In this document: piece after piece, positions 36,394-44,733 of the stretch
Layout of the letters: every line of letters starts with the position of its first letter
How positions within the stretch are numbered: the first letter of the stretch is position 1
Source of the DNA: Phycisphaerales bacterium UBA5793
Lineage (GTDB): Bacteria; Planctomycetota; Phycisphaerae; Phycisphaerales; UBA5793
DNA length: 64,000 nucleotides
Assembly: GCA_002418285.1 (NCBI GenBank)
Contig: DIDT01000005.1
Location: forward strand, 1-64,000
Direction: 5' to 3'
Notes under the pieces: generated by a model
What the model was told of the DNA's origin: nothing
Database searches by the model: none
What the model saw: the letters and a program-made list of their open reading frames with translations, nothing else
Translations under genes and position numbers: made by a program

Positions 36394-37895
36394 GCGGTGG
36401 CGTCTCCCGTGTTGGCGTCGCCGTTGTCGCCGGTGTCGATCGCGCCGGGTTCGTCGCCGCCGCTGAGAGTGCTGCCCGGGAAGCCCGCGCCGATCAGCGA
36501 TTCGGTGCGCCGTTTGCTCTCGGCCTGGATGCGCCCAAGCTCCTCCACGCCCTGCGTCGGGCCGTGGATCTGCATGAGCATCGTCTCCTGGCTGATCTGT
36601 CCGGCCGTGTACATCTCGGCGAGTCCGCGATTGGTTTCCTCGGGCGTGCGCGGCAGGCCGGGATGCATCTTCACTTCGACGGGCGCCGTCGCGTAGCCGA
36701 TCGGACTCAACTCCGCATCGAAGGCACACGCCGTGTCGATGACGCGCTCCAGCACCGGCTCGTTGGTCTGCTTGGTCAGCTGCGCCCGGCTCGTCGTCAC
36801 AACCGCTTGGAGCATCAGCTTCTCATGCGATTCAGCGGTCGCCCCCTCCTTGAGGCCGATGAGCTCCGGCGACATCTCGAGCTGGATCATGAGGTAGCGC
36901 AGCAGCCTCGCGAAGGAGTCGAGCCCCTCCACGACCTTGGCGTCGAAGTCGATGTATTCGAGTTGCTTGTCCGGATCAATTCGCGCCCGCTTGCTCGCGT
37001 CGAAGGTGCCGTCCTTTTCGAGGTGTCCCTCGGCGACACGCAGGAAGGGCGAGCCGTGGCGGTCCTGATTCATGAGCAGCTGGCTCAGCGCCTTGGCGTT
37101 GGCGTCGAGCAGGTCGAAGTCGTTCTTGTCGAGCAGCGGCAACGGCTCATCATCGACGACGCATAACGCGGCGCGGAAGAGCAGCGGACGATCGACGCCG
37201 GTGGGCTGCTCTGGCTGCGGCGCTTCATCACCGAGGATGGTGCGCAGATCGATCGGCGCGGTCTTCTCAGGAATGGTGCAGTCGTACTTGCTGGCCACGC
37301 GATAAGCGAAGTTCTCGATGAGTCCGGGCGTGTGGCGCTCGATGCGCAGGTAGTGCACATCGCGCTTCGCCGCATCCTGCTGGGTGATGACCCAGCGGAG
37401 GTCGACGGCGCGGGGCTGATCATCGTGGCCGAAGGCGCCCAGCGGATGCACCTGGAGCGAATCGGCGATGCTCAGGCAGGCGCGGCGGTCGCGGGCGGTG
37501 ATGCGCCACCAGGCGATCGAGTCGCGGTACTGCATGAGAATCGACTCGAAGAAGCGCTGACCGAACAAACACTCGCGCGAGATCTCGGCCCAGCGCTGGG
37601 CCTGGATGTCGAATCCGTCGGCGAAGGTGATGGTCGGCTCGTTGAGCGCGAGGAACTTGGTGTGCGTCATGACCGCCAGGCGGTACGCGTTCACCTTGGC
37701 CATCAGTTCTTCGATCGTGCCCCGGTGATTCTTGATGCTCGGGAAATAGAACTGGCTCAACTCCTCGAGCAGCTGGCGCCACGCGCCCCTGAAGAGTTTG
37801 CGGGCCATGCAGACGCGATCGCGCATCGCGGCGTAGCGGGCCTTGTCGGCGGCGGTCTCGCGAATGTTGGTCATGGTGGTTGTGGGGGTGGCCAT
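36390..37895 (-). CDS. Portal protein
   Basis: 501 residues. LLEELSQFYFPSIKNHRGTIEEL at the N-terminus, a long helical region (LLRYLMIQLEMSPELIGL.. SHEKLMLQAVV), and the acidic, flexible C-terminus fit SPP1 gp6/DUF935-type portals. Its place between TerL and the Mu F-like gene is diagnostic. It forms the dodecameric DNA channel at one capsid vertex. Confidence 0.75.
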   Translation of the reverse strand: MATPTTTMTNIRETAADKARYAAMRDRVCMARKLFRGAWRQLLEELSQFYFPSIKNHRGTIEELMAKVNAYRLAVMTHTKFLALNEPTITFADGFDIQAQRWAEISRECLFGQRFFESILMQYRDSIAWWRITARDRRACLSIADSLQVHPLGAFGHDDQPRAVDLRWVITQQDAAKRDVHYLRIERHTPGLIENFAYRVASKYDCTIPEKTAPIDLRTILGDEAPQPEQPTGVDRPLLFRAALCVVDDEPLPLLDKNDFDLLDANAKALSQLLMNQDRHGSPFLRVAEGHLEKDGTFDASKRARIDPDKQLEYIDFDAKVVEGLDSFARLLRYLMIQLEMSPELIGLKEGATAESHEKLMLQAVVTTSRAQLTKQTNEPVLERVIDTACAFDAELSPIGYATAPVEVKMHPGLPRTPEETNRGLAEMYTAGQISQETMLMQIHGPTQGVEELGRIQAESKRRTESLIGAGFPGSTLSGGDEPGAIDTGDNGDANTGDATA

Positions 37896-39361
37896 CAGAT
37901 CGAACCTCCCACGACTTTGACGGCGCGGCCTTGGGCGACGGGCTGGTCGGCGGCTTCGAGTGCGAGCGCCAGCGCCCAGAAATGGTCGGCGTGTCCGTTC
38001 GCGCCGCGCTCACCGGCGTAGCGCACGTTGCCGCTGCTCGTGACGCTCTTGCGCAGGCTGTGCAGATCGTCCTTCATGAGCCGGTCGTCGGGGATCTGGA
38101 TCGTGCCATCCTGGAAGTGGACCAGGACGCGCGGGGCCATCTCCGCTTTGCTCTGCTGGGTGAAGTTGACGCCTTCCACGCGGCTGCGGTACTTCTCGCC
38201 CATGCGCTCGGCAAGTTGCATGCCCAGGCCGGTGCGGTCGATGCAGGCGCGGTGGACGCGGAGGTTGTTCTCACCACGGAAATCCATCGCGGTCGCGATG
38301 GCCGTCTCCATCGCGGCAAAGCGCTGGTTGCGCCACCGCAGCAGGCCGACGGTGCTCCAGCGTCCGCCGAACTTGCCCAGCACCCAGAGGATGAACCAGT
38401 CGTTGGTGCGGCCGATGTCATTGCCCAGGTAGAGCGCTGAGGCGCCCCGTGAGAAGTGCTGGATATCGGCGGCGAACTTGGCCAGGTCATCCGTCGGCGT
38501 GGCGCACAGGCCCGGCCTGGCGATGCAGGTGTTGAGCAGGTCGTAGGGCAGGTAGGCCTGCGTCTCGGCCGACGGCACGCACATGTATTCCTGCAACCAG
38601 TCGTCTTCGGTGCGGCACTTGGCGCGGCACTCGGCGAGGAAGGATTCACGCGTGTACGTCGTGCCCTTGGCTTCGTTGATCTTCTCGGCCAGGCCGTCGC
38701 TCACCGCGTCTTCGATCGTCGTCGTATGCAGGCTGAAGGGCACATCGCCGACCTTGGCTTCACCCCGCGTGTGACGCTGGGCCATCTGCACGAACTCATT
38801 GAACAGGCTCTGCTCGCCGTTGTGCGACGAGAGAATGCGCAGCCGTCCACCCCAGGTCGTGCACGGAGACATGGCCTTGTACATCTCGCTGGCGTGTTCG
38901 TGGAAGGCGAACTCGTCGCCGCCGACATCGCCGCCCTTGGATCGGAAGCGGCGGGGGTTGCTCGTCATGGCCGTGCAGCGTTTGCCGCTGGGGAAGCGCA
39001 TGCAGTAGGCCGTCGCGCCGTTGGTGGTGCCATCATCGATCTGCTCGGTGAAGGCCTGCGTGACTTTGCCCGCGACCTTGGACCAGAAGACGACGTACTC
39101 GATGAACTCGTACGCGGCGGACTCGTCGGCGGATGAGAACCAGTAGTCCTCATTGCGGCGTCCGCTCAGGCGGCTCATCGCCACGTCCGCCGCCTCGGCG
39201 TAGGTGGCGCCAATGCGTCGTGACTTGCTCCAGATCTTCAGCGCCGACTCGTCGGCCATCCAGCGCTGCTGGTAGGGCAGGAGCGGGCTGCGCACCTTCG
39301 CGTCGGTGATGACGATGGGGGCTCCCGTCGGATCGCTGAGCGTGCTGAACGCTTGTGTCAT
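37895..39361 (-). CDS. Terminase large subunit, Mu gp28-like
   Basis: 488 residues. LLPYQQRWMADESALKIWSK followed by the P-loop SKSRRIGATYA (46-56) is the signature of the Mu gp28-like TerL group. Walker B acidic residues lie in GGDEFAFHEHA (about 147-157). The RNase H-like nuclease has NDIGRTNDW, CIDRTGLG and the final GHADHFWALALAL. It packages DNA by a headful mechanism in Mu relatives, cutting host DNA beyond the prophage ends. Confidence 0.88.
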   Translation of the reverse strand: MTQAFSTLSDPTGAPIVITDAKVRSPLLPYQQRWMADESALKIWSKSRRIGATYAEAADVAMSRLSGRRNEDYWFSSADESAAYEFIEYVVFWSKVAGKVTQAFTEQIDDGTTNGATAYCMRFPSGKRCTAMTSNPRRFRSKGGDVGGDEFAFHEHASEMYKAMSPCTTWGGRLRILSSHNGEQSLFNEFVQMAQRHTRGEAKVGDVPFSLHTTTIEDAVSDGLAEKINEAKGTTYTRESFLAECRAKCRTEDDWLQEYMCVPSAETQAYLPYDLLNTCIARPGLCATPTDDLAKFAADIQHFSRGASALYLGNDIGRTNDWFILWVLGKFGGRWSTVGLLRWRNQRFAAMETAIATAMDFRGENNLRVHRACIDRTGLGMQLAERMGEKYRSRVEGVNFTQQSKAEMAPRVLVHFQDGTIQIPDDRLMKDDLHSLRKSVTSSGNVRYAGERGANGHADHFWALALALEAADQPVAQGRAVKVVGGSI

Positions 39362-40095
39362 GCGGCCTCCCGCATGATCTGGTCGAGCATCGCGGCGACG
39401 GATTGGAGATCGACGGTCTTGCCATCGCCGGACTGTGCCTTCGCTTCGAGCTGCGCTTTGGCCGCTTCGACGGCCTTGCGCTGATTGTCGATCTTCGTCT
39501 GGAGTTCGACCGTGCGCGTTGTGAGATTCGCGATGCGCGCGTCGGCCAGTTCGACGGCCTTGTCCAGCTTGCGATCATCGAGTCCGGCTTTCGTCGTCAC
39601 CGACAGAGCGCTGATGAGATTGCCCCACTGCCCGGTGCTCAGGTCGCGGAAGTCCTGGCTCTCGGCCATCATGTCCATGATGCGATGGAGCATCATCTGG
39701 TTCGCCAGGATCGTCCCCTCGCGGAGATCGCCGGTGGCCTTGGCCAGTTCGATCTGCGACGCCAGGCGGTTGCGCTCGGCGGCGCGAACGAGGTTGTACA
39801 CGAACTCGAATCGAACGAGCCAGCGATTCAGCGCGTGGTAGTTGGGCGCCTCCTCGTCGTCGGACTTGTAGCCCAGCGCCGCGACGAGTTCGGCGTGGAT
39901 GTCGGAGTGCTTGCAGCCCTGCGCCTTCATGATGCCGACCGACTGTTTGACACCCTCGGGCAGATCATCGATGGCGCTCTTCGTGCCGCGCCGCGTCTCA
40001 GTCGCCATGCGCTCCAGTGCAAGATGCACGAGTGAATCGCGGTCGAGACGGATCTCACCGGGGATGGGCATCGGGTTGGTCGTCTGCTCAGTCAC
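39358..40095 (-). CDS. Terminase small subunit, Mu gp27-like (DUF3486)
   Basis: 245 residues. SAIDDLPEGVKQSVGIMKAQGCKHSDIHAEL resembles the DUF3486 HTH of Mu gp27. The remainder is a long coiled coil (ELQTKIDNQRKAVEAAKAQL). It overlaps the TerL start by 4 bp, as in other Mu-like phages. Confidence 0.78.
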   Translation of the reverse strand: MTEQTTNPMPIPGEIRLDRDSLVHLALERMATETRRGTKSAIDDLPEGVKQSVGIMKAQGCKHSDIHAELVAALGYKSDDEEAPNYHALNRWLVRFEFVYNLVRAAERNRLASQIELAKATGDLREGTILANQMMLHRIMDMMAESQDFRDLSTGQWGNLISALSVTTKAGLDDRKLDKAVELADARIANLTTRTVELQTKIDNQRKAVEAAKAQLEAKAQSGDGKTVDLQSVAAMLDQIMREAA

Positions 40096-40409
40096 AGTCC
40101 GAACTTCACTCCGTCATCGCTGGTGAAACCGTCGACGAGCTTCAGGCCGCTGGCGGTGATGCACACCTGGCTCACTTCATGACGCTCGCGTGCGTTCGTC
40201 GCGGGCGCGGCGTCTTCGACGTAGCCGAGCTCGATCAGGACGCCGACATGGAATTCGATCTCATCGCGCCGCGCGTTGCGCACCAGCGCTTCGAGCTGGT
40301 TGAATGTGACCGACGGCAACGCCCGCTCGCGGAACATCGCCAGGGCTTCGAGGATCTGGCCGCGCAGTTGTCGTTTGCGATCGCGCAGGGCGACTTCCTC
40401 AGGCGTCAT
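40092..40409 (-). CDS. Mu gp26-like winged-helix protein
   Basis: 105 residues from ATG 40409. ILEALAMFRERALPSVTFNQLEALV and the following helix-strand segment (FHVGVLIELGYVEDA) look like a winged helix. Its place between the DUF2730-like protein and TerS is that of Mu gp26. DNA binding is inferred. Confidence 0.6.
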   Translation of the reverse strand: MTPEEVALRDRKRQLRGQILEALAMFRERALPSVTFNQLEALVRNARRDEIEFHVGVLIELGYVEDAAPATNARERHEVSQVCITASGLKLVDGFTSDDGVKFGL

Positions 40410-40803
40410 GCTTGACCACCTCCCGTTGCTTGAGCAGCAGGTCGAGCTTCGTCTCGACGCGCGACATGCTCTTAAGCGTCTCCGTCTCGAACGCGGCCAT
40501 GCGCGTGGTGTGCTTCTCAAACTCGCTGCGAGTGACGAAGTCGCGGTACATCGCCTGGCGAACCTCGCCGTTCTGAATGGCGGCGGCGACGGCGATCGTC
40601 GCCTGCTCGGCCGTGAGGTTGTCAAACTTCTCATCGCCCCGGTGGAGGCGGTCGTCGACCTGCTTGTTGCGATAGAGGATCAGCGCCACGCCCAGGCTGC
40701 TGGCGCCGCTGAGCAGGAACGACAGGACGATGACGATGAGCACCCACGCCGGGCCGTTCCAGGCGGATGCTTCGTCGGCGAGTGTGAGTGTGAGTTCGTG
40801 CAT
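40399..40803 (-). CDS. DUF2730-like membrane/coiled-coil protein (Mu gp25-like)
   Basis: 134 residues with an N-terminal membrane segment (WVLIVIVLSFLLSGASSLGVALILY) and a C-terminal helical region (ETLKSMSRVETKLDLLLKQRE). This topology and position match DUF2730 proteins upstream of Mu-type terminases. The role is unknown; some authors link the region to lysis. Confidence 0.6.
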   Translation of the reverse strand: MHELTLTLADEASAWNGPAWVLIVIVLSFLLSGASSLGVALILYRNKQVDDRLHRGDEKFDNLTAEQATIAVAAAIQNGEVRQAMYRDFVTRSEFEKHTTRMAAFETETLKSMSRVETKLDLLLKQREVVKHDA

Positions 40804-40870
40804 CTGCGTCCTTGCGTTTCAACCTGCAAGCCGGGAGCGGGCGTCCGTGCCCCTTCCCAGCCACCCGGGG

Positions 40871-41200
40871 TCAGGCCGTGCGCGCGGTATCCCTTCCCGC
40901 TACGGCAGCCTGTTTCGCGATCTGTTGTTTCTGAACATCCGCCTCCGCGCGGCACTGCTCGCACTTGAGCGCGCGGCGGGAGGCGATGTAGTGGAGCGTC
41001 GGTGCGATCGTGATGATGCACGCGACGATGAGCGCCGTGATGATGATCGACGGCGGAAGGTCGGGCTTGAACACGGCGATGGTGAGTACGCCGGTGATGA
41101 GTCCGCCGCCGCCGAACTGCGCGAGCTTGGCGATCGCGTTCTCGCTGGTCTGGTCGCCGGGCTCGATGTCGATCTTGATGGGCGTGGTGTTGAGGTCCAT
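40871..41200 (-). CDS. Small two-helix membrane protein
   Basis: 109 residues with two hydrophobic segments (GGGLITGVLTIAVF and PPSIIITALIVACIITIAPTLHYIA), then a Cys pair (CEQC) and a charged tail. A holin-like role would fit the location upstream of the packaging genes, but no homology decides this. Confidence 0.55.
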   Translation of the reverse strand: MDLNTTPIKIDIEPGDQTSENAIAKLAQFGGGGLITGVLTIAVFKPDLPPSIIITALIVACIITIAPTLHYIASRRALKCEQCRAEADVQKQQIAKQAAVAGRDTARTA

Positions 41201-41290
41201 ATCTGGCTTTCGAAGAGGCGTTGAAGAGTCGTCGATGAGGCGTCAAACAAACGTGGAGCCGGCGTTTCCACCGGCGCCGCGTGCGGGTAT

Positions 41291-42451
41291 TTATTCCGCT
41301 GGCCGCGCGGATGGTGCACCATGCGCGCGGCCCCTCGTGGGGGTTTTTGCAATGGCCAATGTCCGCATGCGGCGGGCGGGAGAGCGCTCTCCCGCCCGCC
41401 CCGGCTGCGTCCATCGTGGGGTGTTATTAGCGTCAGAAAGGGCCTCGGAGGCGACGGCTCGCGCCGCCGCCTCGTCAACGGCCGCACACAGGCTCAATGC
41501 CTGGCTCATCGGGTGAAGGCTCGAATCATGAAACGCGAATCCGATGGCGGTCAGGACTGCGGCGGCGTGAATCGGTTGAGCGTCGTTCCAGATGTGACCT
41601 GGGCGAGCAGCATCGCCAGCCCCACCTTCGCGATGCCGCCGAGCAGTGCTGCCGCCTCCGCCTGCGATCGCTTGGCCCGTCCGAGCAGTCGAACCTTCGT
41701 CGTGCCCTTGAAGGCCGTCAACGCCTGGCGCTTGAGCCAGCGCATCGTCTCCTCGTCGATCGCGTTGCCGCGCATCGCAAAGTCCGTCGCCACCGCGCCG
41801 GTCCGATCGAGAATCCGCGCCACGTCGTACGGCGCGATCTGCAATTCGTTGCTGCCTTCCTGGATCAGTCCATCGATGAATTCCTGCACGAGTTGCGAGG
41901 GCGACGGTTCGATGGGTTCGTCGTGTCTGTTCGGTTCGGTCGGCGGCGTGGGGGTCATGGCTGGGTGCTCCTGGGCTCGTGGGGGTGAGCGGTTCGTAGT
42001 CGGGCGCGAAGTCGGCGATGTACTGCACGTCGAGCAGCAGCTGCTCATCGATGAGGCCGGTGCGCGCCAGCTTCTGGCCCACGCTCAGGGCGTCGTCATC
42101 GCTGATGTACTCGCGCAGATCAGGCAGGAAGATTTCGTGGCGGCGGATCGTGGCGCGGCAGTAGTCGTCGGTGGGATCGCTGACGGCGTCGAGGCCCTGC
42201 TGGACCCGGATCATGTCGCGTCGATCGTTGAGCAGTCCGGGGTCGCGGACGGTGTCGGCTTCGTAGTAGCGGGCCAGCGCGGGCAACATCAATGTGTGGT
42301 TGGCGATGGTCTCGGCGCGGTAGGTCTCAGCGGCGGATTTCGCGGTGGCGCATCCGCCGAGTGTGGCGAGGAAGCCCAGGCCGAAGAGCATGGCGACGGC
42401 GCCGAGGGCCCAGATCGAAACGATGGCCGACACGTCGCACGCGAGGCGCAT
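41291..42451 (-). CDS. Predicted phage lipoprotein; C-terminal half doubtful
   Basis: From ATG 42451 the first about 164 residues look genuine: hydrophobic segment and lipobox-like FLATLGGC, then TAKSAAETYRAETIANHTL and a helical acidic region ending ADFAPDYEPL. Beyond about 41958 the same frame stays open to 41291 but becomes Arg/Gly/Thr-rich, while a normal protein runs in another phase. Either the real stop is lost by a frameshift or sequencing error near 41960-42000, or the genes truly overlap. A spanin- or Rz1-like role is possible. Confidence 0.4.
   Translation of the reverse strand: MRLACDVSAIVSIWALGAVAMLFGLGFLATLGGCATAKSAAETYRAETIANHTLMLPALARYYEADTVRDPGLLNDRRDMIRVQQGLDAVSDPTDDYCRATIRRHEIFLPDLREYISDDDALSVGQKLARTGLIDEQLLLDVQYIADFAPDYEPLTPTSPGAPSHDPHAADRTEQTRRTHRTVALATRAGIHRWTDPGRQQRIADRAVRRGADSRSDRRGGDGLCDARQRDRRGDDALAQAPGVDGLQGHDEGSTARTGQAIAGGGGSTARRHREGGAGDAARPGHIWNDAQPIHAAAVLTAIGFAFHDSSLHPMSQALSLCAAVDEAAARAVASEALSDANNTPRWTQPGRAGERSPARRMRTLAIAKTPTRGRAHGAPSARPAE
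41301..41348 (+). terminator. Palindrome plus terminator-like hairpin
   Basis: 41301-41332 is a 32-bp palindrome (GGCCGCGCG arms around ATGGTGCACCAT, one mismatched pair). It overlaps CCCC-TCGT-GGGG followed by TTTTT at 41344-41348, an intrinsic-terminator arrangement for plus-strand transcription. Confidence 0.55.
41371..41400. repeat. Perfect 30-bp palindrome
   Basis: GGCGGGCGGGAGAGC followed by its exact complement with no loop. It lies in the 350-bp gap between two late genes. No U-tract follows on either strand, so it could be a protein-binding site or an RNA stabiliser. Confidence 0.6.
41551..41958 (-). CDS. Hypothetical phage protein
   Basis: 135 residues from ATG 41958. Normal composition: an acidic N-terminus, a helical middle (QLVQEFIDGLIQEGSNELQI, DEETMRWLKRQALTAFKG), and a hydrophobic C-terminal helix (LLGGIAKVGLAMLLAQVTSG). 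It overlaps a longer open frame on the same strand (41291-42451) in another phase; this frame looks like the true one here. Confidence 0.6.
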   Translation of the reverse strand: MTPTPPTEPNRHDEPIEPSPSQLVQEFIDGLIQEGSNELQIAPYDVARILDRTGAVATDFAMRGNAIDEETMRWLKRQALTAFKGTTKVRLLGRAKRSQAEAAALLGGIAKVGLAMLLAQVTSGTTLNRFTPPQS

Positions 42452-42771
42452 CCACGGCGTGGTGATGACCCGGCGGCGTCGATTAGATGGATCGCAACGG
42501 GCGTGCGGTGTTTCAGTTGTGAAGCATGGAGAATCGCCGAGTCGGGTACGCGTCAGTGCGCAATTGGCCACGGGACACCGTCCTTGGTGTTCCTGCGATC
42601 AGGCGGGGTCTACTAGGTCCCGTTGCTCCCGATCTGGTGGCCGCGCAACCCGAGGTCGCGGCGATGAGTTGTCAGTGGCCCCGAAGGGCCAGAGGCCGGG
42701 ACGTTTCAGTGTGCCCGACGTTCGACTCAATCCAGTAGGCGCGTCGCCGAGGCTGGTCAAGTCAACCGGAC
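42452..42771. other. Intergenic region, 320 bp
   Basis: No convincing ORF on either strand. It contains a small hairpin (GGCCCCGAAGGGCC near 42675) and a 19-bp word, GATCGCAACGGGCGTGCGG (42490-42508), that recurs at 44196-44214. It probably holds the promoter of the leftward late or lysis genes, although no clear -35/-10 was found. Confidence 0.4.
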
Positions 42772-43212
42772 TCAGCCGCCGGCGTTTGTGGCCCAGGCCA
42801 TCAATGCGAGGAATCCGAAGAACGCCGCCAGCACGCAGAAAATAGCCCAGAGCAGTAGGCCGTAGAAGATGCCCTGCGCGATGCTGCGCTGAAGGTTTTT
42901 CCAGTACATCGGAGGCGGCATGACGAACACTGATGCTGATGCAACGGGCTTCGGGTCAGGGGCGGTCGGCATGGGCGGAGGCTGTGCTGATGGCGGCGAC
43001 GGAGGCTGGCAGATCGATGCTCGGTAATGCTCCATCGCGTGATTTAGTCGGGTGGCCGCGTCGTTGGACTCGACAACAACTTCGCATGAGTGCACAGACA
43101 CGCCACGATGGAAAGCCTCCATCTCGGCAAGATTTGCATCACCAGCTTCGACGATGATCGTCGTCTCAAACCCTGAATCGCGATCGATGCCGGTGATCTT
43201 GAACTTTCGCAT
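42772..43212 (-). CDS. Hypothetical protein with C-terminal membrane segment
   Basis: 146 residues from the ATG at 43212, which shares a base with the repressor stop. The N-terminal part (FKITGIDRDSGFETTIIVEAG) is a small beta domain. A Pro-rich linker (PPSPPSAQPPPMPTAPDPKP) leads to a C-terminal membrane helix (FYGLLLWAIFCVLAAFFGFLAL). It is co-expressed with the repressor, so a lysogeny-conversion or exclusion role is possible but speculative. Confidence 0.6.
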   Translation of the reverse strand: MRKFKITGIDRDSGFETTIIVEAGDANLAEMEAFHRGVSVHSCEVVVESNDAATRLNHAMEHYRASICQPPSPPSAQPPPMPTAPDPKPVASASVFVMPPPMYWKNLQRSIAQGIFYGLLLWAIFCVLAAFFGFLALMAWATNAGG

Positions 43213-43886
43213 CACGGCCCCTTCTTTCGCTGTTTTCTCCGGCGTTTTTCAGCACGTTCAGGCATGATGATATTGAGCGGCTTATGTTCGAGCGGCTCAG
43301 GAAAGCGGCGCATCGACAACGATCCGATGACGCGCTCCACGGCGACGATCTGCACCTGGTACACCTCGAATCGCAGTCCGGCATCGAGGCGCACCACGAT
43401 GCCCCACTCTTCCTGATAGCACTCTCCGATGTAGCGGTACAGCCCGCCGCCGAAAGATTCCAGTTTCACCAGCGCCATCAGCCCGGATTGGTCCATCGGC
43501 GCGTTGGGTGAGACAAGCACGCGATCGCCGATGATCAGGCCGCGCGAGCGCCAGTCCATCGAGATGCCGGCAAGGTACGCATCCGGGTCGTCGATGGCGA
43601 AGTACGCTTTGACCCACTCGGGTGCGGGCACATCGAGCGGCTGGGCGCTCTCAAGCGAGGCGCGGGGCGCGAATCGATCGGTGCGCCACATCTGATCGAG
43701 TTGCCCGGGCTCAAGTCCGAACGCCTTGGCCAGGGCGCGGTAGTTTCCCGGGTGCATCTGCGGCGATTCCGACCGCTCGGCGCGAGAAATCGCGTTGCGT
43801 TTCAGCCCGATCCGCTCCGCCAGGTCCTCCTGGCTCAGGTGCGCCTCCTCACGCAAAGCCCGGATTGTCTGCCCGAAATGCCCCAT
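43212..43886 (-). CDS. CI-like phage repressor (XRE HTH plus S24-like domain)
   Basis: 224 residues from ATG 43886. HTH: IRALREEAHLSQEDLAERIG followed by ISRAERSE. The C-terminal domain contains GISMDWRSRGLIIGDRVLVSP, like the S24/LexA-CI fold, with Ser109 and a possible partner Lys141 in MALVKLES. If that dyad is real, self-cleavage on SOS induction is possible. It is divergent from the early operon across an operator-like region, the classic lysogeny switch. Confidence 0.82.
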   Translation of the reverse strand: MGHFGQTIRALREEAHLSQEDLAERIGLKRNAISRAERSESPQMHPGNYRALAKAFGLEPGQLDQMWRTDRFAPRASLESAQPLDVPAPEWVKAYFAIDDPDAYLAGISMDWRSRGLIIGDRVLVSPNAPMDQSGLMALVKLESFGGGLYRYIGECYQEEWGIVVRLDAGLRFEVYQVQIVAVERVIGSLSMRRFPEPLEHKPLNIIMPERAEKRRRKQRKKGP

Positions 43887-43932
43887 GACCGCCGGAATGG
43901 AACCATCGGGGCCTACCATCTCTCAAGGTCGA

Positions 43933-43989
43933 TGCAAAAAAGGTGCAGAACTGGCTTGACTAGTGCCGAAATGATGCAAAAATGACGCA
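43933..43989. promoter_or_regulatory. Candidate repressor operators and early promoter
   Basis: Two 15-bp sites, TGCAAAAAAGGTGCA (43933-43947) and TGCAAAAATGACGCA (43975-43989), have inverted TGCA/CGCA ends and start 42 bp apart, four helical turns. A TTGACT (43956-43961) between them could be a -35 element for the rightward early operon; the -10 is not clear. Confidence 0.5.
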
Positions 43990-44018
43990 CGATTCCATGC
44001 CGTGAAGAGGACTGGCAG

Positions 44019-44270
44019 ATGTCAATTCGCATCGATGACCCTCACGCTGACGCCATCATTGATGTCGTTCGCCAACGGCGCGGCAGCAAGTCGAAGACCC
44101 GGACCGCGATCGAGATGATCAAGGAACGGGCGATGGCGATGGGCATCGACATCGCCGCTATTCCCATTGCTACTCAACCCGACCCCCAAACGCGCGATCG
44201 CAACGGGCGTGCGGGGGCTGTCCATTCCTCGCGCTCGAAGGGAGGTCGCGCATGCCGCAAGTCCGCATGA
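44019..44270 (+). CDS. First early gene, small regulator-like protein
   Basis: 83 residues. MSIRIDDPHADAIIDVVRQRRGSKSKTRTAIEMIKERA has the strand-helix-helix pattern of ribbon-helix-helix regulators. It occupies the Ner/Cro position facing the repressor. A basic, low-complexity tail follows. DNA binding is inferred. Confidence 0.55.
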   Translation: MSIRIDDPHADAIIDVVRQRRGSKSKTRTAIEMIKERAMAMGIDIAAIPIATQPDPQTRDRNGRAGAVHSSRSKGGRACRKSA

Positions 44271-44686
44271 GCGCCGCTTCGACCGCGTCTGTCAACGCCC
44301 GCCGCGTCCGGAGTGAACGCGGCGAGTCCCCTGCGCGCACCATGACTGTGCGCGACGCATCTTCTTCGCGCCGCGCGGCCTGTGTCGCAGCGCGCGGCGT
44401 TTTCAATCGCACCAGCGTTGAAGGGCCATACGTCCTGGTCCGCGCCGGCGCCTCAACTGCAACCAGCAAAGGAGAGGCCGTCCGAAGTGAAACCAAGATG
44501 ACTGAAAGGTCCAACGATCGACGCATCGTGCGAGAGCGCGGTGCGTTCGTTTTCTCCCACCGATCTTTCTCCCCTCCGCGCATCGCCGGTCCAACCGCCG
44601 GCGGTGCGTCTTACTTTGGCTTCAGCGTACCGGGGCGGAAACGCCCCGTGCGCTGTTCAGCGCGGCGAAAAGCGCAGCGCAACTGA
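44252..44686 (+). CDS. Doubtful early ORF
   Basis: 144 residues, Arg/Ser/Ala-rich, without a recognisable fold. A strong ribosome-binding site (GGAGG, six bases before ATG 44252) and overlap with the preceding gene argue that it is translated. The composition argues against an ordinary folded protein. The 44270-44730 stretch may alternatively be regulatory. Confidence 0.35.
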   Translation: MPQVRMSAASTASVNARRVRSERGESPARTMTVRDASSSRRAACVAARGVFNRTSVEGPYVLVRAGASTATSKGEAVRSETKMTERSNDRRIVRERGAFVFSHRSFSPPRIAGPTAGGASYFGFSVPGRKRPVRCSARRKAQRN

Positions 44687-44733
44687 TTCACCGGGCATTC
44701 GTGCGAGGCAGGACGCCGAGCAGGAGCGAGTTC

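Noticed and set aside
42580..42720. Possible tRNA-like fold
   Set aside because: No acceptor stem and T-loop GTTCRANNC combination could be built.
42490..44214. 19-bp direct repeat GATCGCAACGGGCGTGCGG as an attachment or recombination site
   Set aside because: Both copies lie inside the prophage, one in an intergenic gap and one in an early gene, with no supporting structure.
44170..44583. Minus-strand ORF opposite the early genes
   Set aside because: Low-complexity Arg/Ala/Thr-rich product without a clear start signal; a shadow of the plus-strand frame is likelier.
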